A DNA stretch of 64,000 nt from Trichoderma breve (taxonomy: Eukaryota; Ascomycota; Sordariomycetes; Hypocreales; Hypocreaceae): assembly GCF_028502605.1 (NCBI RefSeq), contig NC_079232.1, positions 3,534,001-3,598,000 on the forward strand. Reading direction: 5' to 3'. Under the pieces are notes generated by a model, which saw nothing but the letters and a program-made list of their open reading frames with translations, did no database searches and was not told where the DNA came from. The position numbers and the translations under genes were made by a program. Positions 23,101-34,406 of this stretch are shown one piece after another; the first letter of the stretch is position 1; each line of letters starts with the position of its first letter.

Positions 23101-25933
23101 CATTTGTCCCACCCAGCATGTCTACAGCGCTCAAGAGTTATCTTCATTCAATGGCAAAGCGCACAGTGAGGGTGCCTACGTTTCTATCCGTGGTATCGTC
23201 ATCGACTTGGGAGCCTTCATCCCCTCCCATTACCCTTCATACTTGAAGCAGCAGAGTCTTCTCAACTATGCCGGCAAGGACATCACCAGCCTCTTCCCTG
23301 TCCAGGTGTCCGCACTCTGTGACGGCGTGGACGGCTCAATCAACCCGGCCGTGACTCTGGATTACAAGTCGACCAACTTGACCGGATCCCCGGCCCTTCT
23401 CAGCCTTACGGACCAGAACTACAAGTACCACGACTTTCGATACTTCACCAATGACAGTCGGCCCGACTGGTTTTACGAGCAGATGGTCTATCTGAAGTCC
23501 AACTTCAAGAAGGGCAACATTGGCTATACCGCCAAATATGTGAAATCGCTCGGCAAGCAGTCGCAAAACATTGCAATTTTGGAAGGCAAAGTTTACGACA
23601 TGACGACTTATCTTGCTGGTGGCCGCCATCTGAAGGCTCCTCCTGGAGAAAAAGTTCCAACTAACAATTCACTCACTGACTTCATGGACCCGTCTATCGT
23701 GTCGCTTTTCCAACTCAACCCTGGTCAGGACATCACCAAGTACTGGGAAAACTCACTCAGGTTGGATGCTACCGGCAAAACCCGTATGAAGCGTTGCCTG
23801 GACAACTTGTTTTATGTTGCCGATGTCGATACCAGAAACTCTGTCAAGTGCCAATTTGCCGAGTATCTTATTCTCGCCATCTCAATTCTGCTTTGCTCAG
23901 TCATCGGATTTAAGTTTCTCGCTGCTCTGCAATTTGGTGGTAAAAATGCCCCTGAAGACCTTGACAAATTTATCATGTGCCAGATTCCCGCCTACACTGA
24001 GGACGAGGAATCTCTGCGCCGTGCCATTGATTCTGCCGCTCGAATGAGGTATGATGACAAGCGCAAGTTACTGGTTATCGTGTGCGACGGCATGATCATC
24101 GGTCAAGGCAACGACAGGCCAACGCCGAGAATTGTTTTGGACATTCTCGGCGTGTCTGAATCTGTCGACCCCGAACCGCTAAGCTTTGAGTCGCTCGGCG
24201 AAGGTATGAAGCAGCACAACATGGGCAAGGTTTACTCCGGTCTCTACGAGGTCCAAGGCCACATTGTTCCCTTCTTGGTCATTGTCAAGATTGGCAAGCC
24301 CTCTGAGGTCTCTCGTCCTGGCAACCGTGGTAAGCGAGACTCTCAAATGGTCGTCATGCGATTCCTTAACCGCGTGCACTACAACTTGCCCATGAGCCCG
24401 ATGGAGCTTGAAATGTACCACCAGATCAGGAACATCATTGGTGTCAATCCCGCCTTTTACGAATTCATGTTCCAAATCGACGCCGATACCGTTGTTGCCC
24501 AGGACTCCGCCACTCGTATGGTTGCGGCGCTTATCAACGACACAAGCATTATTGCTGTGTGCGGTGAGACTGCTCTGACCAACGCCAAGGGCTCGTTCAT
24601 CACCATGATTCAGGTTTACGAGTACTACATCTCCCACAATCTGTCAAAGGCCTTTGAGAGTTTGTTCGGCTCCGTCACTTGTCTGCCCGGTTGTTTCTCC
24701 ATGTATCGTATCCGTGCTGCGGAGACTGGCAAGCCACTCTTCGTGAGCAAGGAAGTCGTTGACGCGTATTCCACTATCCGTGTCGATACGCTGCACATGA
24801 AGAACCTGCTCCACCTGGGTGAAGATCGTTTCCTGACCACTTTGCTGATGAAATTCCACTCCAAATACAAGACCAAGTATATCTTCACCGCTCACGCATG
24901 GACTATTGCTCCCGACTCTTGGAGCGTCTTCCTTTCTCAGCGACGTCGTTGGATTAACTCCACTGTGCACAATCTGATTGAGCTTATTCCCCTTTCCCAG
25001 CTCTGCGGTTTCTGCTGCTTCAGTATGCGCTTTGTCGTCTTTGTCGACTTGCTCAGTACCGTTGTCCAGCCTGTGACCGTGGCTTATATCATTTACCTGA
25101 TTGTGCGAGTGGTGCAGAATCCCAACGTCGTCCCCGTCACCGCGTTTATTCTTCTCGGTGCCATTTATGGTCTGCAGGCCATCATTTTTATCCTTCGCCG
25201 CAAGTGGGAAATGGTCGGTTGGATGGTTCTTTATGTTCTAGCCATCCCCGTCTTCAGTTTTGGTCTGCCGCTGTACGCTTTCTGGAACATGGACGACTTT
25301 GCATGGGGTAATACCCGTGTTGTTGCCGGTGAAAACGGCAAGAAGGTCCTCATCTCTGATGAAGGCAAATTCGATCCCTCATCTATTCCGAAGAAGAAGT
25401 GGGAGGAGTATCAGGCCGAGCTCTGGGAGTCGCAGACTTCTAGGGATGACACTCGCTCTGAGATCTCTGGCTTCAGCTACGGAACTAAGGCTCACGGCGC
25501 CATGTCAGAGTATGCTTATCCCAGCCGGCCCGCCTCCACAACGGGCTTCATCCAGGCCGCGACTCACGCTCAGCCATATGAAACCCGCAACATGTCCCGC
25601 ATGTCGATGGCTCCTTCTGAGATGAACCGTATGAGCCAGTATGGCGGATCCCAATTTTTCTCTCCTGAGGACATGGTTGGCCTTCCCAGCGATGATGCCA
25701 TCTTGGCGGAAATTCGAGAGATTTTGAAGACGGCAGATTTGATGACGGTCACCAAGAAGGGCGTGAAGCAGGAATTGGAACGCCGTTTCGACGTTCCCCT
25801 TGATGCCAAGAGAGCCTATATTAATAGTGGTATGTCCTACAACTTAACATCTCCTTCTCCCTTTACGTATTTTCAGGTTGGCTAACTAAGTTTCTCTCCA
25901 GCTACTGAGGCTCTCCTCTCTGGTCAGCTATAA
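20118..25933 (+). CDS. csmA: Class V chitin synthase with myosin motor-like domain
   Basis: Three exons, 20118-20422, 20590-25829 and 25902-25933, give 1,858 residues. The myosin-motor-like domain (about 1-780) carries an intact P-loop GESGSGKST (103-111). Two membrane helices follow (about 881-940), then a cytochrome-b5-like segment (about 945-1010), another helix near 1200, and the catalytic core with DADT (D1399), EDRFLTT (1513) and QRRRW (1552-1556). A C-terminal membrane cluster and a DEK-type domain end the protein. The last exon adds only TEALLSGQL, the expected class V terminus. It makes chitin at hyphal tips and septa and, by family knowledge, is important for cell-wall integrity. 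The start fits the conserved class V N-terminus ([19 protein letters not shown]). Intron 1 falls in the codon before the P-loop, nearly the same site as in csmB. Confidence 0.97.
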
Positions 25934-26609
25934 TTAGGAGAAAAGCAAAACATAGCAAAGGAGTGGCAGTGACAACGCTGACCATCACATCATCCGATCC
26001 ACGCATAACTTTTTAATTACGAAGGGGTTTCTAACTTCTTCCTTTTTCTTAATTGGGGTGCTGTTTTCGACCACTTTCTTTATTCAATGGGTAATCAATC
26101 AGTCATAAATCGCTGTCTCATTTGGCTTGCTTAGTCCAGGCAACGAAGCGAAAAATCAAAGCGAAGATTGGAGAAGAGCGAGAATGTTGTATGCATCGTA
26201 TGGGTTTTCATTTTCATATTTTTTTTTTTGGTGTTTCTAGGTTTAGAATGGATGAGGGAACGAGCCTTGTATGTATATATGTATGAGCGCATGTTGGAGT
26301 TTCTGAGTAATCGAATATGTTTTACGCTGCGACTATAAATAATTATGCTGCTCGTGTTGTACTTGATCCTAGTATTCATGTCATAAGTGATTGGAAAGAC
26401 GATAATCATCATATAAATTAAGTAATTGGTGGTCATTTCTACTTCTTTGTCTATCTCTATTCCGCGGAGCCAAAGTATCAATGGCAAAGTGCATATTGGT
26501 AAAAGTGCCTGTAAGACGAAGCAATCCAATGTGTGGTTTTCAATTCCATATCCTAGGTATTTACACTCAACGGAGGCCATCATCGTCCGTCTGGGTATCT
26601 CATCTTATG
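25934..26609. other. Intergenic between convergent csmA and URB1
   Basis: AT-rich 3' flanks of two convergent genes. A 150-codon minus-strand frame (26131-26583) translates to a Met-, Ile- and Tyr-rich sequence typical of AT-rich untranslated DNA, and I do not call it. Confidence 0.5.
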
Positions 26610-29600
26610 TTACAATTGCAGGTTCCTTAACAGCTTTTCCACTCCCCCTTTACTCCACGCATTGACTCTCGTCTGATCACACGTCTTCCACGCCCGCTCC
26701 ATCAGTGCCTTGTAAAGATGGGCGTCGTCAGAAACTCCGCATGCAGCGCGCTGAGCGTCGAGCCAAGTGAGGAGGCCGAACCTGGTGATGAGCGTGGTGC
26801 TGCCTGACTCGATGCACGTGGCGCGATACACGATTCTGAGGATGCGGATGCGAAGGTTGGAGCGCAGGTACGGGTTGCTGCCCAGGGCGAGCATCTTCTC
26901 GAGCCAGCGCTTCTTGTGGAAGACGCCCAGGTCGAAGGGAGTCTTGAGCGCGTCGAGCACGTATGTCAGGAACCAGGCGATTTCGGTGTAGTACTTGTCG
27001 TCCTCCGAGGGCTCTCCGTGCAAAATGTCGTGGGCTAGGGGCAGCTTCTCGGGCGACCAGACGGGGCTGCGCGTCAGGAAGCTGTTGATTTTTGGGTAGA
27101 GCGGATGAAGCGGGTTCTTGAGGATATCAAGTGCGTGGATGGAAAATGCGATGAATGCGGATGGGACGGGACCGTTGTCGACCTGTGGCCGCGAGGATTC
27201 GGCCAGTTCGGATAGGAGTAGCCAGACCTGCTTCTTCTCTTCGTATGCCGATTCGTCGATTTTGGCGGCCATCTTGAGGATGTTTGTCAAGGCTTCTTTG
27301 CGAATGTTGATGTGCTCTGACGCGAGGAGACGGATCAGGCTTGTAATCAAACCGTCTTCAATGAGGTCCTCGACGGCTTTATTGTGCCACTTGAGAAGAA
27401 CGCTGGTGTCTTCTGCGCTAGTAAATGGAATATGTAACGTTTCTTCAAGCTTTGCCTGGTCCAATACACCTTCTTTCTGTCGGGTGCTTTCTCTTGTCTC
27501 CTCTTGGTCATCGTCTTTGCCCTCCTGGCTGCCGCCAGATGACGTTTTGGGTATCTTTCGCTTTCCCAAGCCTGCGAGCTTGACAGAGTAAGTGGTGAAA
27601 CACTCTTCAATGTTTGTGTAGACTCGCTTAAGGGCATCGCTTCCCTTTTTCTTATATAGTGTGCTGAAATATAGGGATATGAAGCTTGATAGTGAATCAC
27701 GTTCTTGGGCATCTGCGGACTTAATGATGAATGGCAGCTGTTCCGCTATGGCGACGGCAAGGAGATTGAAGCTGCGATCATCAGTCGTTGCTTGTGCCTC
27801 GCCCTTCTCACCAGATAGGTAGTTCTCGAGCACGTCGAGGTATTTGATTGGTGAAGTGGCGCAACGGCTGATACAGTTATCCAAGAAAGACCAGACCTTG
27901 TCCATAGTCTCCGGACTATTTTCGCCTATGCTCAATGTAAGGGCTTGCAGAAGAGGTTTTAACCTAGTAGCTGAGGAAACGAGCTGGTTTTCTACAGCAA
28001 CATCTCCAAGCACCTTTTTCAGCTGATGAAGAGGCGCGGTCCGATCACTGCTGGAAAGGAGTTTAAGGAGTGCGGTGAATGGCGATGATTGGCCTTTACC
28101 AGTGAGAATCTCAATTCGCGCAAACCATCGCATACCGGGGGAGTAGCTGGCCATCGACACTAGATTCTCTAGCTCCATCTCACGGAACCCGTCGTGCTGC
28201 TGATCGGAGTTGCCATCTTGTAAGCTCCGTAGAACGCTGACGAAAAAGGGAGAGACATCAAAGTTTGCAGCCAGCGCTACTTGTGGAATCATCTCATAAT
28301 ACAAGAGAAGAAGCCTGCTGGCCATGGTTTTATGCAATGCATTCTCGCTGGGTATGCCCTTGTAACTTCGCACAATCTCTTTCATGTCTGGGATGCGTCT
28401 GCAGAATGCATCAATTAATCTTCGAGCTGCCTCAGACCACTTAGCATCTTTTGCTCGGAAGCCCTCTTCATGCAGTTTGATGGCTACTGAGAGCTTTTCC
28501 AGTGCTTCGACTAGCATCCTTGTCGCGAAGAAAGATGTAAGATTCGAGTTGGGTGAAAGGCACCGAATCATAACCTTTTGATTTAGTGGCAGTGGTAGAA
28601 TATTATCCAGGACGACGGACGTAGGAGGAGGGCCAAGGGCGAAGCGTGTCTTGTCGCCGAATGAAGCGGGAAGCGGGATCCTCATCGTATCGAAGAGAAA
28701 CGAAGCATATCCGATCCAAGTCATTGTCAGCTTTGGCTCAAAAGTGAACGACTGGTTGTTGAAAAAGTAGTTTGATATGAGTTCTGGGGCGGCTTCGAAT
28801 ATCGCTGTCAATAGCTGGCTGTGCTTCATGCTGGACCAGGGACGGAGCTTCGCCGCAAATTCGGATAGGACGAAATTGAAAACGGGGACCCCATCGCGAT
28901 ATGTATCATCTTTGCCCAAGGTGCTGTGCGCTGAGCCCTTTTGTTTGGCAAGCTGAACTGAAAACTCCTCATTCGTCTCCTTGGGATAAAGGCCCGTAGA
29001 AGGATACAAGATTCCGGCACCCGGATTTGTGCAGACGTACATGAGAAACTCGTGGGCCTTTTCGCTGACTCGATCGACATCACTCTCTGATTCTGTGCTA
29101 TTAGAGTAGCTATAGAGAGCCAGAATTCGCATCAGAGTCTTGGTGTTGAAGCACTTGAACTTGATCTCTCGGGTGATCTTGCTGTCCGCCAACACATGAG
29201 TCTTTAAGCCGTCCAAAATTTCCAGAACAAGAGATGAGGGGTCGCTCTTGATCATGAACGTCAAATGTGAGAGCAGTTCTTTCTGAGTGAGCAACTCTTT
29301 CCGGCCGTCAGAGTGCAAATACTTGAGACAGCTCAAGAAGAACCGGACAGCATTTGTTCTCACTGTTGATTTACGAGAGTCGCCTTGATTGTCTCCAGTG
29401 TTACCAATCTCCAAATTCCTGCCAAGCGACGCGAAAGTAAAGGTTCTGGCGCGGACTATCCGTCTGGCGTAGGCGCCTCCATCCAGAGACACAGCTTCTC
29501 GAAGCAGGCGCAGTGTGGGCGATATGATGAAACCTTTTGTCTTGTCCGATGACAAGTTTTTCGATATTGACTTGAGCTGACGATCTTGGACAAGCGACTG

Positions 29601-30102
29601 GCAAATTCCAAGTCCGTGCTTGACAAGCTCCAATGAATCCGAGACGACATTTAGCACAAGTGCGAGGACAACGGCCACAGAGGACATGACGCCGCCCTCA
29701 TTGACCTGAGCGGCAAATGACCACATCTCCATGATATCACTCAGAAAGACAGCATCCTCGCCCTCCAGCCTCGGCTTGACCAATTCGAGATATTCTCGTA
29801 GAATGCCGAGATTCGCAGATCGATCACCTTCACCGGAAACAATGTTGTCAAGGAGTCTTTTGAAGGATTGTAGACCTGTTGAAACCATTAAGTCCCCAAG
29901 CTCCCATATCTGACACATAAGATGCGAATAGAGCTCCAAACTCACCATGTCTTGCTCGGCGCATGTCTTGATCGAACGAGAGCAGGCTTCGGAGCTGCTC
30001 TCCAGAGCTCACATCCTCGCCAGTGGGAACATCGTGGGTGATTTTCTGGCGCTTTCGAAAAGCGGCAGCTCCGTCGGCATCGATTGAAGCTCGTTTCCCC
30101 AT
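26610..30102 (-). CDS. URB1: Nucleolar pre-60S ribosome assembly factor Urb1/Npa1
   Basis: Two exons, 29946-30102 and 26610-29875 (70-bp intron), give 1,140 residues. The N-terminus (MGKRASIDADGAAAFRKRQK) is basic and fits nuclear or nucleolar targeting. A long alpha-helical repeat region follows, with the Npa1 N-terminal domain early on (LQSFKRLLDN onward, with YLELVKPRLE). A charged low-complexity linker of KRKIPKTSSGGSQEGKDDD type lies at about residue 790-830, and a C-terminal Urb1 domain follows. In yeast Npa1/Urb1 is an essential part of the earliest pre-60S particles, acting with the helicase Dbp6 and Npa2, Nop8 and Rsa3. No catalytic motif is expected. The assignment rests on overall resemblance to fungal Urb1 proteins, not one diagnostic motif. 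Confidence 0.82.
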
Positions 30103-31995
30103 CTTGAAGAGCCTCGGCGGATTCGTCCAGCTTTGAGCTGCCGATTTACGCCTGCTCGTCGTCGCGGAGGTCTCAGATATTTTGGTATACTGCCGAACTT
30201 TACCGCCTCACAGGCGTCCAAGATAGGCAAGACTGGGAAGGTTATCGCAACGCTACGGGAATTGTATGCGATATCGGCTATACTGCGGAATTACATACTC
30301 ATTGTGGCTGTGAGCAGACGGTACGTACCTACCTCTTGTAATGGCTTGTAAGTCAAAGGCTGTAAGCCATCAATCCCATGCTTCGTTTTGTGGCACCACA
30401 ATCTCACCTGCTCTCTACGGCTCTTCTTTCACATGGCTGTGTCTCCACCATCAAGGCTATTCTAAGACAAAGAGACAAAAAAATAGAAGAAGACAAGGAA
30501 GAAAGCAAGGCCCATGGCATTATAACCGGCGTCGCATAGGTGCGCTTGGTCCGGAAAGTGTGGAAGAAACTGAGACATGCATAATGGCTTTGCCCGTATC
30601 CTCACTTTCTGTTGGCCGCGGCCTCTCTCGTCTCCCCACGCCACTGGCCGCAGCAGAACCGTATTACAAGCTGTCTCTTTTATTGGGCGTCAGGTGGTGA
30701 GTCTCGAGTCAAGTCACGAAGCTGTTCACACCATATTTGCGTGCCTGCGTCGCCCATGTCATCATGATCATCACCACGAGTTGCTAAAGATAGGCGCTCG
30801 TCGGAATGCGGAGGGTCCGTCCAATTTGCGAAATCGCAACAACAACGAACGACAACGGTGTGTGTCAGCGCTGGCTGGAACAAAGCTGGCTTCCTTGGAT
30901 GGGCGACAAGGCAAATGAAGTGAGAAATTAAACGGTGACGAGCGCGCGCCAATCGAGCATCGATGTCCCAAAGAAGCAAAACGACAGTCCGGATGAGGCA
31001 AGATTCAGCTGCGTGGCGCCCATCTTGGGTTTCGCATCTCGCCTGGGGCTCGTTTCCTCTTTTCACAACGCTGCCCTTTCAAGACTTTGTTCACGAAACA
31101 TGCAAACGCCAGGCGTCGCCCATGACGGCTGCTGTCTAACGCTCTCTAACCAGGGGAAACCCGGGCTTGTCGTCGCTGGCCAATGCCGGCAGCCCACGCG
31201 ACCCCTCCTCGGACCATCTGGAGCAAAGCCACGACAGAATCCGTGGCGAATGCAAGACATCGACTCGCTGTGCCAGCCCGGCCGTCTGACGCCGTCTGTG
31301 GATCCTGCAATCTTGTGGGTAGCGCCAGCCATCCGAATGCAGCGTTCTACGCGCCGACTGGACGGTCTCCTTTGTGGCCCAGCCTATCATCGTCTTGGCC
31401 CTGCTGGCTCACCATCAACGCTGCTCAGCCGCCACCTGTTGGGCTTGTCGAGGTGTTCTTGGTTGCTGGAAAATGGTAAAGAAAGGGCTCCAGTTTCCTG
31501 GTCGGGTGAGCTGCGCTATTGCAGATGCGAAGTAGTATTTACGAGCTCACCCGGCCCTCTTTTTGAACTTTCCAGTCGGGGTGCCGGATCTACCTTGCCC
31601 TCTTTTTTTTATGTCATCGGCTCGCTGGACGGTCTTTCATTCGCTTTTCTCCCCTACTTTAAAAAGTTATTTGCCGGCCCAGTCGGCATGAGGCTGCTTT
31701 TTTCTCCCCAGTATGAAAGCTTCGACGGGTGTTTTTGGTGAAGCATATGCGTCATGCTTGTCTTGCCTCACGTGCTGGGAACCGTTGGCTTTTCGTATTG
31801 ACGAGAGACCTCTGCGTCGTATGTTTTTTTGTTTTCCAGAAGAAATTATCTTTATTTCCTTCTCTTTCGCTCTCACTGCATTCGCTGCTGGGAGATGGGG
31901 AGAGCTTGAGAACCCTCACTTACGGATAGACCTCAGACGACAATAAGCGGCTCTGTCCCGTTATCAGCGATCAACCAACATCTCATCCACCACCA
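30103..31995. other. Intergenic between divergent URB1 and the proline-rich gene
   Basis: No gene is supported. A 268-codon plus-strand frame (30935-31741) is rich in Ser, Leu, Pro, Arg and Cys, has no recognisable domain and probably belongs to promoter or leader DNA. Pyrimidine-rich tracts lie at about 31590-31665 and 31840-31880, ahead of the next start codon. Confidence 0.5.
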
Positions 31996-33352
31996 ATGGC
32001 AGTTCCAGAGGCTGAGCTTCCTCGGCCTAGCTGGAGGCAAAAGGTGCAAAAGACATTCGCTTCAAACCAGTCAAGCTCTTTTTCGAGAAGCAGAGCGCAG
32101 GCAGACGCTTCACGGCCTCGGTTACACATCTCGGCGCCATTCGAATTTCGACATGTTGATTCCGGCTCATTCCAATTCCCGTTTCCCGCTCAGCGACCAA
32201 ACCGCCCCTGGGAGAGTCCTTTGACGCCGGACACACCTGAAACTCCCTTTGAACCGCTGCAATTAAACATTCTAAGTTCTGGAAAAGAGCTGTCGCCAAT
32301 ACTTCCAGATTTCAACTTCTCCAGTGAGATGACGCCGCCATCTCTGGTTCATCTCCCAGGCCGGCCCTACGATGACCCTTCGTTTCGTCACGATAGAAAC
32401 CATTCATCAACATCAACATCATTTCATATTCCTCGAAAAAATGTTGCTGCTCGCTCATCATCAAGCAGCCCAGAGGTATCGCCATTGAATCTCGCTTCCG
32501 ATAAGCAGACTCGCACCCGGACTTATACGCCATCTGACATGGAGACGATTAAAGAACGAGTGGCCACTGCCATGAATGAGGTGGAGGAGTTGCAGAAGAA
32601 GATCAACGACATCATCGAGCGACAAAGCCTTTACACTGCGAGCAGACCATCAACAGCCCACTCAATGGCCCGTACTCTGCCTGGTAAGTCTATACAATGA
32701 ATTCGAGTTCCTTACAAAACTCCCAAGCTTATCCGTTACTTGCACAGACGCGGCGGAAGTTCCGGTTATTCCTGCGCTGCCACCAGCGGCGCCTTCATTT
32801 GCTGAGCGCCTAAACACAAAGGTGTCGCTGCCCAATGCCTGGCCCGTGACAGCCTCCATGCACATTAGCCAGTTGGAGGAGTACGAGGAGACGCTCAATA
32901 GCACGCAGTTTTCACGGTCGGTACGAGAGCAGCAATCTTCCCCGTCGCCTCCCCCACCGCTGCCTCTCAGGCTACGACCACCAACAACACCACCACCACT
33001 ACGGAAGAAGAAATCGTTTTCGCGATTCTCTACTATGCTGTCCCAGAGGACTCAACGACCAAGAAACCAGAGCTTGGACTCTGTTACGAATTCACCGCTT
33101 CCTCTCAAAGCAAACGAAGGATACTACCAGTGCGCAACCCCGCCTAGAAGGCCGGACAGGCAAAGCACCGACACGTTTGATACGATGTCTAGTTGGTCAA
33201 TGTATGATGGAGACCGCAGTGTGCCAACGGCCTGGTCACCGCAGAGCACTTCATCAAGAGACGATGATGACGTTTTCCTTGACAGAAGCGGCACATTTGG
33301 GAAAAATAGCACCCGGGGGTCGAGTGCGGTGAATGTCGGTCTCGCCATGTGA
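31996..33352 (+). CDS. Proline- and serine-rich protein of unknown function
   Basis: Two exons, 31996-32683 and 32748-33352 (64-bp intron), give 430 residues. I do not recognise the family. Most of it looks disordered and Ser/Pro-rich. A short helical, coiled-coil-prone segment lies around residues 180-212 (METIKERVATAMNEVEELQK). A polyproline tract around 315-335 (PSPPPPLPLRLRPPTTPPPL) could bind SH3, WW or profilin domains. A basic stretch (RKKKSFSRF) follows. There are many Ser/Thr-Pro sites. No signal peptide or membrane segment is seen. The start is the first ATG of the frame in good context (ACCAATGG). A signalling or cytoskeletal scaffold role is only a guess from composition. Confidence 0.75.
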
Positions 33353-33663
33353 CAAAGCGGGCTTCGTACATATACGCGAGATGCTACTACTAATGTATAT
33401 ACAAACTACTCATGTGCTGGACCACATATTATAGACCACGTGGAATGATTGGAGGGTAATGAATGAGGGCAGGCTTGGTATAGGCTGGGCTGGGATAGAA
33501 TGGAATGGGTCTAATGCACCCATGGATTATGGATTATACCACTGGAGGTGATAAGTGACGGATGCAGCTGAGCGACATCCAGCGAATCACCTTGGGCGTT
33601 TTTGGGGTGAAAATTTGTTAAATAAAGGAAATATACCATATACAGAATTTAATGAAGCTATTG

Positions 33664-33682
33664 ATAGAGAGAGAGAGAGAAA
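33664..33682 (+). repeat. (GA)n microsatellite
   Basis: A short GA dinucleotide run downstream of the proline-rich gene. Confidence 0.6.
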
Positions 33683-33778
33683 GAGGAGCACCGGTTTCAT
33701 CCTCAGTGTGTGTTTAAGAGAGAGGTGCTCCGCATAGACGAACTCTACACCATCCAAGATGTAAGACGATGGTGAGCA

Positions 33779-33818
33779 CTCGGCATTTGCGTGTTAGTGC
33801 CCAACACAAAATGCCGAG
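33779..33818. repeat. Inverted repeat (hairpin)
   Basis: CTCGGCATTT pairs perfectly with AAATGCCGAG. Inside these arms GTGTT pairs with AACAC around a 7-base loop, with a small bulge between the stems. It lies between two plus-strand genes, so a transcript-end structure or a foldback element is possible. Confidence 0.7.
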
Positions 33819-34406
33819 CGGTGCCTTGGGCAGTGACGCGCTGCATTGGCGTTGCAATGGATAATGCAATGCAATGCGCTGGTTGGTTCAATTTCCCCAA
33901 GACATCACAAGATGCACCATGCAGGATTCAGTCCCTTTCCATTGTTCATTCTGCTCTTCAGGAACACCAATAATGGACAGTGTATTCAGGTACCTAAACT
34001 CTCTTACAGATTGCCAGGGACCCGAGGTACCCAAGAGCAGTCCACCCTGATTGGTCCAATTGCCTTACATAAGCCAACCTTTCATCTGTCAACCTCCAGC
34101 CAGGTACTGAGTGAAGCTCAGTCAAGCCAAGTGCAGCCATTCCCAACTCATCCAAGCCAAGATCGGAGTGTCGCATTCCACCGTCCTTTTCTCCATATTC
34201 AGAGGAAGCACAGACTCATTGTAAGGAATAAACGACTCCGCTCTTGGTTATTGGCGCCTGAGCAGGCCAACTCGGCCAATCTCTCGTCGCATCTCAAGCA
34301 CGTCTCTCTTGCTATACTCTCGCGGCTGACCGAGCTGCTCAAAGCTGCTTGTTGCACGTCTTGCCGAGAGTAACCATCTAATGTTGCACATCGACCTTCC
34401 GGAATC

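Larger units (their letters stand above)
33353..34406. other. Intergenic, phosphatase promoter
   Basis: This holds a (GA)n run at 33664-33682, a strong hairpin at 33779-33818 and a GCAATGCAATG-rich imperfect palindrome at about 33838-33881. No gene is supported. Confidence 0.5.

Noticed and set aside
22235..23134. 299-codon minus-strand frame
   Set aside because: Antisense to csmA exon 2; no start context or domain.
26131..26583. 150-codon minus-strand frame
   Set aside because: AT-rich translation (Met, Ile, Tyr, Asn) in the 3' flank between convergent genes.
30935..31741. 268-codon plus-strand frame in the URB1 spacer
   Set aside because: Its composition is random-like (Ser, Leu, Pro, Cys, Arg), it has no domain, and it lies in promoter DNA. 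It could be revisited if transcripts are found.
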